Origin: Mycolicibacter virginiensis
Lineage (GTDB): Bacteria > Actinomycetota > Actinomycetes > Mycobacteriales > Mycobacteriaceae
NCBI RefSeq assembly: GCF_022374935.2
Contig: NZ_CP092430.2
Coordinates: forward strand, 124,001 to 188,000
DNA: 64,000 nucleotides
Direction of reading: 5' to 3'
Position numbers and translations under genes: made by a program. The notes below the pieces were generated by a model that saw nothing but the letters and a program-made list of their open reading frames with translations, was not told the DNA's origin and ran no database searches. Each line of letters opens with the position of its first letter. Positions within the stretch are counted from its first letter, which is position 1. Below are positions 58,473 to 64,000 of this stretch, in pieces.

Positions 58473-58510
58473 CCGCACTCAGGGGATTCCCTGAGTGCGG
58501 TTCTGTTTTC
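58473..58510 (+). terminator. Intrinsic terminator of pckA
   Basis: A perfect 12-bp stem (58473-58484 and 58489-58500, CCGCACTCAGGG / CCCTGAGTGCGG) with a GATT loop and a T-rich tail (TTCTGTTTTC). Separates pckA from the acyl-AMP ligase gene. Confidence 0.92.
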
Positions 58511-58548
58511 TCCGGGTACGGGGGCCGGCTCGCGCGACTGACGCCCCC

Positions 58549-58566
58549 ACTTGACAGCCGTCAAGT
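58549..58566. promoter_or_regulatory. Perfect palindrome in the fadD4 promoter (probable operator)
   Basis: ACTTGAC-AGCC-GTCAAGT, a 7+4+7 perfect inverted repeat ending 22 nt before the ATG. It contains a TTGACA -35-like hexamer, so a bound repressor would occlude the promoter. TetR-type regulators of fatty-acid genes use sites of this kind; the regulator is not identifiable here. Confidence 0.6.
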
Positions 58567-58588
58567 TTGGCCCCAGTACAGTCAGCCC

Positions 58589-60106
58589 ATGCAGATTCGC
58601 GAACATCTCGATGCCGAGAACCCGGCCGTCATCCTGCACCCCTCGGGCACCATCGTCACCTTCGGTGAGTTGGAAGCCCGGGCGAACCGGTTGGCGCACT
58701 TCTTCCGGGCCGCGGGCCTGGTGGAGGGCGACGTCGTCGCGATCATCATGGAGAACAACGAGCACATCCACGCCGCGATGTGGGCGGCACGACGCAGCGG
58801 CCTGTACTACGTGCCGATCAACACCCACCTGACCGCTGCCGAAGCCGCGTACATCATCGACAACAGCAACGCCAAGGCGATCATCGGCTCGGCCGCGCTG
58901 CGCCAGACCTGCGCCGACCTCGCCGAGCACCTCCCGGCCGGCCTGCCCGGTCTGTTGCTGATCGCTGACGGCGACCTGGACGGCTGGCAGCGATACCCGG
59001 AATGCGTTGCCGACCAACCGGATACACCCATCGATGACGAGATCGAGGGTGATCTGCTCCAGTACTCGTCGGGCACCACCGGGCGACCCAAAGGCATCAA
59101 ACGGCCGCTGCCGCACCTGCCCCCGACCGAGGTTCCTGGGCTGATGGCGATGCTGGTCTCGGTATGGATGGGCCCGGGTGCGGTCTATCTGAGTCCCGCC
59201 CCGCTATATCACACCGCGCCGTCGGTGTGGTCGATGCAAGTGCAGGCGGCCGGGTTGACCACCGTCGTCATGGAGAAGTTCGACGCCGAGTCCGCGCTCG
59301 AGGCGATCCAGCGCTATCACGTCACCCACGGACAGTTCGTGCCCGCGCACTTCACCCGGATGCTGAAACTTCCTGCGGAAGTTCGGGATTCGTATGACGT
59401 CTCCAGCCTTAAGCGGGTCATGCACGCCGCCGCGCCGTGCCCGGTGGAGATCAAGCAGCAGATGATCGACTGGTGGGGGCCGATCGTCGATGAGTACTAC
59501 GCCTCATCGGAGGCGCACGGCTCCACGCTGATCAGTGCCGACGAATGGCTGAAGCATCCCGGCTCGGTGGGCAAGGCGATGTTCGGTGCGGTGCATATTC
59601 TCGATGAGGACGGGAATGAGTTGCCGGCCGGGCAGGCCGGCGAGATCTACTTCGAGGGCGGCAATGTTTTCGAGTACCTCAACGATCCGGACAAGACCGC
59701 GAAATCTCGCCATGCGCAAGGCTGGACAACCGTCGGCGACGTAGGCTACCTCGATGATGAGGGCTATCTGTACCTCACCGATCGGCGCCACCACATGATC
59801 ATCTCCGGCGGGGTGAACATCTACCCGCAGGAAGCGGAGAACCTGTTGATCACGCACCCAAAGGTGTTGGACGCCGCGGTGTTCGGGATTCCCGACGACG
59901 AGATGGGTCAGAGCGTGAAAGCGGCCGTTCAGACCGTCGACCCGGCCGACGCCACGCCCGCGTTCGCCGCGGAACTACTCGATTGGGTACGGGATCGCTT
60001 GGCGCACTACAAATGTCCGCGATCGATTGCGTTCGAGGAGCAGTTGCCGCGCACCGACACCGGCAAGCTCTACAAGAACGAACTGGTGGCCAAGTATTCG
60101 GCGTGA
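58589..60106 (+). CDS. fadD4: Fatty-acid-CoA/AMP ligase FadD4-like
   Basis: 505 residues (M. tuberculosis FadD4: 537). ANL-superfamily enzyme: AMP-binding QYSSGTTGRPKGIK (about residue 155), EYYASSEAHG, TVGDVGYLDDEGYLYLTDRRHHMIISGG in pieces typical of the hinge, and the C-terminal catalytic Lys in RTDTGKLYKNEL. Activates an acyl substrate with ATP, then transfers it to CoA. It has a dedicated palindrome in its promoter. In M. tuberculosis fadD4 follows nadR and Rv0213c, which I do not see here. Converges with the PGRS gene. Confidence 0.9.
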   Translation: MQIREHLDAENPAVILHPSGTIVTFGELEARANRLAHFFRAAGLVEGDVVAIIMENNEHIHAAMWAARRSGLYYVPINTHLTAAEAAYIIDNSNAKAIIGSAALRQTCADLAEHLPAGLPGLLLIADGDLDGWQRYPECVADQPDTPIDDEIEGDLLQYSSGTTGRPKGIKRPLPHLPPTEVPGLMAMLVSVWMGPGAVYLSPAPLYHTAPSVWSMQVQAAGLTTVVMEKFDAESALEAIQRYHVTHGQFVPAHFTRMLKLPAEVRDSYDVSSLKRVMHAAAPCPVEIKQQMIDWWGPIVDEYYASSEAHGSTLISADEWLKHPGSVGKAMFGAVHILDEDGNELPAGQAGEIYFEGGNVFEYLNDPDKTAKSRHAQGWTTVGDVGYLDDEGYLYLTDRRHHMIISGGVNIYPQEAENLLITHPKVLDAAVFGIPDDEMGQSVKAAVQTVDPADATPAFAAELLDWVRDRLAHYKCPRSIAFEEQLPRTDTGKLYKNELVAKYSA

Positions 60107-60127
60107 TGCCGGCCAGTCGGGGCGCGG

Positions 60128-61507
60128 TTAGGAAGCGATGCCCGGCTGACCGGGGGCGCCTTGACTGCCCGCCTGCCCGTGGACGGTGCCCGGTCCGGCG
60201 GCACCGCCGGGGCCACCTGCACCGGCGGTAGACCCGTCGCCGCCATTGCCGCCTGCGCCGCCGTCGCCACCGTCACCGCCGAAGCCGATTCCGTGGCCGC
60301 CGTCGCCGCCATGGCCGCCGGTCCCGCCGGTCCCCCCAACGCCAATGGCATTGCCGCCGTTGCCCGCCGTACCGCCGTTGCCCCCGTCGCTGCCGCTGGT
60401 GCCGACTGTCACCGGGGTGGCACCGCCGCCGGCCCCGCCGTCACCGCCGCGGCCGCCCCGGCTGCCGGTACCGGTGGCCGTGCCGCCGTCACCGCCGTGA
60501 CCGCCCTGCCCGCCTCCGGCCACGTCGCCGCTGCCGCCGATTCGGCCGCCGTCACCGCCGTGGCCCCCGGACCCGCCGGTAGTGCTGTTGCCGGTCGCCG
60601 CCCCGCCGTGGCCTCCGATGCCGCCCGCACCTCCGCCACCGGACAGCTGGCCGCCGTCGCCTCCGCGGCCGCCGTTGCCCCCCGCTCCGGCCGTCCTACC
60701 GTCGCCCACCGCGGCGCCGCCGTTGGCGCCATCCCCACCGGCGCCCCCGCTGCCGTACAGGTAGTTGCTGTCGCCGCCGTTACCACCGTTGCCGGCCGAA
60801 CCGCCATCTTCGGCGCCATCGCCCCCGCGCCCGCCATTGCCTCCGTTGCCCCACACTTCGCCGCCATTACCGCCGCTACCTCCGTCAGCGCCCAACCCAC
60901 CTGCGCCGCCGTCACCGCCATTGCCGAACAGGCCGGCGCTGCCGCCGTTACCAGCAGCGACACCCTCGAGGTCCGACGACCAACCGTTGCCCCCGTCGCC
61001 GAACCACAGGCCGCCGGCGCCACCGTCTGGATGCTCCGCTGTCCCATCGGCACCATTGCAGATCACGCCGCAGCCGCCGTCGGCCAGCGGTGCGAACAGC
61101 GGGTTGACCAGGTTGTCGAACAACTGGCCGGCCGGACTGTCGATCCAGTCCTGCATGGTCTCGTGCAGCCACTCGTAGAGACCGGCTGTACCGGACGCAT
61201 CGGCGGCCAGTGCCAGCACGTCGCTGCCGCTGGGATCTGGGCTCGCCAAGCTCCAGACGGTGGGGTCCAGCCAGGCCAGGCCCGCGGCCGATGCGCCCGT
61301 GTCTTGGTCCGTCACCCCGAGAAGCGGGCTGAGCAGATCGGCGATCCAATCGAACTCGTCCGCGTGTGCGTACGGCGCTAGACCGACCGGGGCCAGGCCG
61401 AAAGCGGCCAGTGCCGTCAGCGCGGGAACGCTCCGTCGTACGCGGCGACCTGGCGCGGCGGGATGCGCCTGGCGATCCTGTGTGGCCTTACTGCGGTGAA
61501 GCGGCAT
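60128..61507 (-). CDS. Secreted PGRS-type glycine-rich protein lacking a PE domain
   Basis: 459 residues. Basic n-region, hydrophobic stretch and Ala-rich cleavage region (about 25-48, APYAHA) form a Sec signal peptide. A unique segment (about 50-145) with Cys-x-x-x-Cys (GGCGVICNGADGT) is followed by about 300 residues of GGxGG / GNGG / GGDGG repeats, the PGRS signature. The ICNGADGT block resembles the GRPLI-type linker between PE and PGRS domains of PE_PGRS proteins. No PE domain is present. Probably exported by Sec to the cell surface. Paralogue of the next gene, transcribed divergently. Confidence 0.87.
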   Translation of the reverse strand: MPLHRSKATQDRQAHPAAPGRRVRRSVPALTALAAFGLAPVGLAPYAHADEFDWIADLLSPLLGVTDQDTGASAAGLAWLDPTVWSLASPDPSGSDVLALAADASGTAGLYEWLHETMQDWIDSPAGQLFDNLVNPLFAPLADGGCGVICNGADGTAEHPDGGAGGLWFGDGGNGWSSDLEGVAAGNGGSAGLFGNGGDGGAGGLGADGGSGGNGGEVWGNGGNGGRGGDGAEDGGSAGNGGNGGDSNYLYGSGGAGGDGANGGAAVGDGRTAGAGGNGGRGGDGGQLSGGGGAGGIGGHGGAATGNSTTGGSGGHGGDGGRIGGSGDVAGGGQGGHGGDGGTATGTGSRGGRGGDGGAGGGATPVTVGTSGSDGGNGGTAGNGGNAIGVGGTGGTGGHGGDGGHGIGFGGDGGDGGAGGNGGDGSTAGAGGPGGAAGPGTVHGQAGSQGAPGQPGIAS

Positions 61508-61786
61508 TGCTGAGCAACCTTCCGGGAGCGCGTAGTGCGAAGCGGACGGTAGGCGCCCGTCCGGGTGGACCTTTCGCGGCAGGTCAGGCCGTAGCCCGAG
61601 GAATGACTTGCAGTCTATGTATCTGAACCAAACCAGCCGATTGGTATGACTTTATAGCAATTGACCGTATGTTCAAGTGGACAACGGTTGGCTCCAACGC
61701 TACTGTCAAGCACCGTAGGGGGACGGGCACAGTTTCTGTTAAGCCCAAACAAAGATTTAGTCAAGTTCAGAAGGGGTGGGCCAACG
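61508..61786. other. Divergent promoter region of two PGRS genes
   Basis: About 280 bases, clearly richer in A/T (especially 61600-61770) than flanking DNA, as expected for promoters serving both PGRS genes. TTGACC at about 61661 and TCAAG words near 61670-61770 are seen, but no convincing operator. No gene recognised. Confidence 0.55.
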
Positions 61787-64000
61787 GTGGCACATATTCG
61801 GCGCGATAGTCAGAACACTCAATCCGCAACGCGGCGGCGCGACCGTGCGATCGGGGCGGCAGCCTCGGTCGGAGCGTTCTTGGCGTTCGGCATGGCGCCG
61901 CTGGCGTCCGCCCCTTCGGCACAGGCCGATGATTTCGGTCTTGACGCGTTCTGGGACATGTTCGGCGTCGGCGACAGCAACACCTCGGGATTCGACCTGT
62001 TTGACGGCTCCGCATGGGGCGTACCGGGCGCGGCCGACGGTGGCCTGTTCGACGCTGACTTTGCCCAGATGTGGCAGGACAGTTTCTATCTCCCGCTGCA
62101 CGCCATGATGCAGGACTGGATCACCAGCGACTTCGGGTCGAGCGTCAACGGTGTGGTCAACCAGCTCTTCGCGCCCTTTACCGACGGCTTCTGCGGGATG
62201 ATCTGCAACGGCGCCGACGGTACCGAGACCAACGTGGACGGGCAGGCCGGTGGGTTGTGGTTCGGCGACGGCGGCAACGGCTGGACCTCGAACCTGGAGG
62301 GCATTGCCGGCGGTAATGGCGGGCACGCCGGCGGTATCGGCAACGGCGGCGATGGCGGCGCGGGCGGCCTGGGCGCCGACGGCGGCAACGGGGGCCACGG
62401 CGGCGAGATGTGGGGCAACGGCGGCGACGGCGGCGCCGGCGGTGACGGCACCGCCACGTTGGACGCGGGTAACGGCGGCAACGGTGGCTCGTCGGGGCAG
62501 GCCCAGGACTTCTTCGGCATGGGCGCGTGGGGTAACGGCGGTAACGGTGGGGTCGGCGGCGCCGGCTGGACCGGTACCAACGGCTCCGCGGGCAGCGGTT
62601 CCGGGGGCGCCGGTGGTGACGGTGTGGCCGGTGGCAACGCCGGCAACGGTGGCGCTGGCGGGGCTGGTTCCTCGTACGTCGGCATCGGCGGCAACGGTGG
62701 TGCGGGCGGAGTCGGTGGCGCCGGCGGCAATGGCGGCAACGGCGCGGCCGGTGATGCTGGCACGTTCGCCAACAACGGTTCTGGAGCGGGCGCTATCGGC
62801 GGCAACGGCGGTAACGGCGCCGTGGGTGGCAAGGGTGGTGCCGGCGGTGCCGCCGGTACCGGTGGATCCGCCAACGGCACGGTCGGTGCGGCCGGCAACG
62901 GTGGCGTCGGTGGTAACGGCGGCCTCGGTGGCGACGGCGGTACCGGTGCCGATGGCCTCGCGGTGAACGGCGTCGGCGCCAACGGTGCGGCCGGTGGCAA
63001 CGGTGGCGCGGGCGGTAACGGTGGTGCCGCGGCTGCCGGTGGTGCAGCAGGTGGAGCCGGGGCCAGCGTGGGCGCTGCCGGTGTCGACGGCGACGGCGGT
63101 AACGGTGGTAACGGCGGCAACGCCTCCGCTGCTACCGGTGGCCAGAACGGTGTGAACGGATCGACCGCGGCTGGCGGCGGCATCCTGGACCCGGCAATCC
63201 CGGCCACCAGCGGTGGTAACGGTGCCGCCGGTGGTAACGGTGGCGCCGGCGGTGCCGGTGGCGGCCAGGCCGGTAACGGCGGCAACGGCGGCAACGGCGG
63301 CGTCGGTTCCGACGGCGGTAACGGCGGCCACGGCAGCGTCGGGGTCCACGAGGACACCGACTCGGTGCACGGCCTCTACCACGCCCCCGGTAACGGTGGC
63401 GCCGGTGGTGCCGGCGGTAACGCCGGTGCGGCGGGTGCGGGCGCGGCCAACGGCAACGACGGCATCATCGGCAACGGTGGTAACGGCGGCAACGGTGGCG
63501 TCGGTGGCGACGTCGCGGACGTGCGGGACTACGCCTCGGTTGAGGGCCCGGGTGGTTCCGGAACCCTGGGACCGCAAGGTCAGGCTGGTGTGGGCGGTAA
63601 CGGTGGTGCCGGTGGGTCCGGCGCAACGGGCGGTAACGGCGGCGCCGGTGGTAACGGTGGTAATGACCTGTACGCCGGTGGCACCCACGGCGGCAACGGC
63701 GGCCAGGGCGGCGCCGGCGGTGAGGGCCTGGCGAATGCCGACGGCACCGGTGGTGTCGGTGGCGACGGCGGTGCCGGCGGTAACGGTGGCGACGGCAGCA
63801 ACATCCGTTGGGGTGACCCGGACTGGAACACCACCTCCGGTGACTCTTCCTCGGGTCCGATCGACGGTGTCCACGGCGGCGTCGGAGGCGACGGTGGCGC
63901 CGGCGGTACTGGTGCCAACACCGGTGGAAACGGTGGCAACGCCGGAAACGGCGGCAACGTCCTCACCCCGGCATTCGGTGACGACGGCCTCAACGGCGGT
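61787..64000 (+). CDS. Secreted PGRS-type glycine-rich protein lacking a PE domain (partial)
   Basis: At least 738 residues; the gene continues beyond the window. GTG 61787 with AAGGGG 10 nt upstream. Signal peptide (about 1-48; basic RRRDR, hydrophobic GAFLAFGMAPLAS, then AQADD), unique region (about 50-145) ending CGMICNGADGT, then more than 580 residues of GGNGG/GGAGG repeats broken by short hydrophilic islands (AQDFFGMGAW, HEDTDSVHGLYHAPG, NDLYAGGTH, IRWGDPDWNTTS). The first 250 residues align with the divergent neighbour almost without gaps. No in-frame stop was found up to the edge. Confidence 0.87.
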   Translation, partial: MAHIRRDSQNTQSATRRRDRAIGAAASVGAFLAFGMAPLASAPSAQADDFGLDAFWDMFGVGDSNTSGFDLFDGSAWGVPGAADGGLFDADFAQMWQDSFYLPLHAMMQDWITSDFGSSVNGVVNQLFAPFTDGFCGMICNGADGTETNVDGQAGGLWFGDGGNGWTSNLEGIAGGNGGHAGGIGNGGDGGAGGLGADGGNGGHGGEMWGNGGDGGAGGDGTATLDAGNGGNGGSSGQAQDFFGMGAWGNGGNGGVGGAGWTGTNGSAGSGSGGAGGDGVAGGNAGNGGAGGAGSSYVGIGGNGGAGGVGGAGGNGGNGAAGDAGTFANNGSGAGAIGGNGGNGAVGGKGGAGGAAGTGGSANGTVGAAGNGGVGGNGGLGGDGGTGADGLAVNGVGANGAAGGNGGAGGNGGAAAAGGAAGGAGASVGAAGVDGDGGNGGNGGNASAATGGQNGVNGSTAAGGGILDPAIPATSGGNGAAGGNGGAGGAGGGQAGNGGNGGNGGVGSDGGNGGHGSVGVHEDTDSVHGLYHAPGNGGAGGAGGNAGAAGAGAANGNDGIIGNGGNGGNGGVGGDVADVRDYASVEGPGGSGTLGPQGQAGVGGNGGAGGSGATGGNGGAGGNGGNDLYAGGTHGGNGGQGGAGGEGLANADGTGGVGGDGGAGGNGGDGSNIRWGDPDWNTTSGDSSSGPIDGVHGGVGGDGGAGGTGANTGGNGGNAGNGGNVLTPAFGDDGLNGG

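Noticed and set aside
61757..63874. Long minus-strand open frame (705 codons) rich in Thr/Ala/Val
   Set aside because: It is the antisense of the PGRS repeat gene; absence of stops is a by-product of the biased GGN/GCC codons. The plus strand has signal peptide and ribosome site.
62300..64000. Short regularly repeated DNA units resembling a repeat array or CRISPR
   Set aside because: They are GGN-GGN-AAC codon repeats of the PGRS domain, in frame and without spacers of constant length.

Overview
The window is high-GC actinobacterial DNA, and gene content and order identify it as the chromosome of a mycobacterium. It carries mce operons with Mas proteins, MmpL3 and MmpL11, MymT/RicR copper genes, Zmp1, an L,D-transpeptidase and PGRS-type glycine-rich proteins. 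Much of it follows, from memory, the M. tuberculosis H37Rv order Rv0171 to Rv0214: mce1C-F, Rv0175-Rv0178, then Rv0181c, Rv0183-Rv0185, mymT, Rv0187, Rv0188, ilvD, ricR, Rv0191, Rv0192, zmp1, omamA/omamB, Rv0201c, mmpL11, Rv0203-Rv0205, mmpL3, Rv0207c, trmB, Rv0209, Rv0210, pckA and fadD4. Apparent absences relative to that order (lprO, Rv0180c, sigG, bglS, Rv0193c-Rv0197, nadR) and the non-PE PGRS proteins argue against the tuberculosis complex. The species cannot be named from the sequence alone.

Layout. (1) 1-7.8 kb, plus strand: the distal part of an mce1-type lipid importer operon (end of mceC, then mceD, mceE, mceF) followed by four Mce-associated membrane proteins, nearly all joined by 1-31 nt overlaps. 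(2) 7.8-20.7 kb: a DUF1275 membrane protein, then on the minus strand a complete second mce operon (yrbEA, yrbEB, mceA-F, a Mas protein, a secreted DUF3298 protein), then on the plus strand a secreted protein and another Mas protein closely resembling the one in the second operon. (3) 20.7-22.9 kb: an apparently intact IS607-family element (serine recombinase TnpA plus RuvC-like TnpB) abutting a pirin gene. (4) 22.9-32.2 kb: accessory metabolism, including an alpha/beta-hydrolase plus LppA-like lipoprotein pair, NDMA-type alcohol dehydrogenase, a steroid-type SDR, monoacylglycerol lipase, a DUF2786 protein, a zinc metalloprotease-like protein, and a TetR regulator with an old-yellow-enzyme oxidoreductase.

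(5) 32.3-36.6 kb: a copper-response island. Two near-perfect RicR-type palindromes sit in front of the metallothionein gene mymT and in front of a DUF305 lipoprotein-ricR operon, with an O-methyltransferase, an SPW-repeat membrane protein and ilvD between them. (6) 36.6-53.9 kb: an envelope cluster with an MFS transporter, L,D-transpeptidase, Zmp1, OmamA/OmamB, MmpL11 with a haem-binding Rv0203-type protein, a flippase-like protein, an AI-2E-type permease, the essential mycolate flippase MmpL3, an NYN-domain protein and TrmB. (7) 54.0-60.1 kb: two degenerate GTPase-like proteins, PEP carboxykinase and an acyl-AMP ligase. (8) 60.1-64.0 kb: two divergent paralogous PGRS proteins that carry Sec-type signal peptides instead of PE domains; the second runs off the window.

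The genes fit together around lipid import and envelope building. Two Mce transporters, six Mas proteins and the two Omam proteins (which in M. tuberculosis support Mce complexes) sit within about 43 kb of MmpL3 and MmpL11, with fatty-acid activation, lipase and gluconeogenic (pckA) functions nearby. No rRNA, tRNA or CRISPR array was seen.
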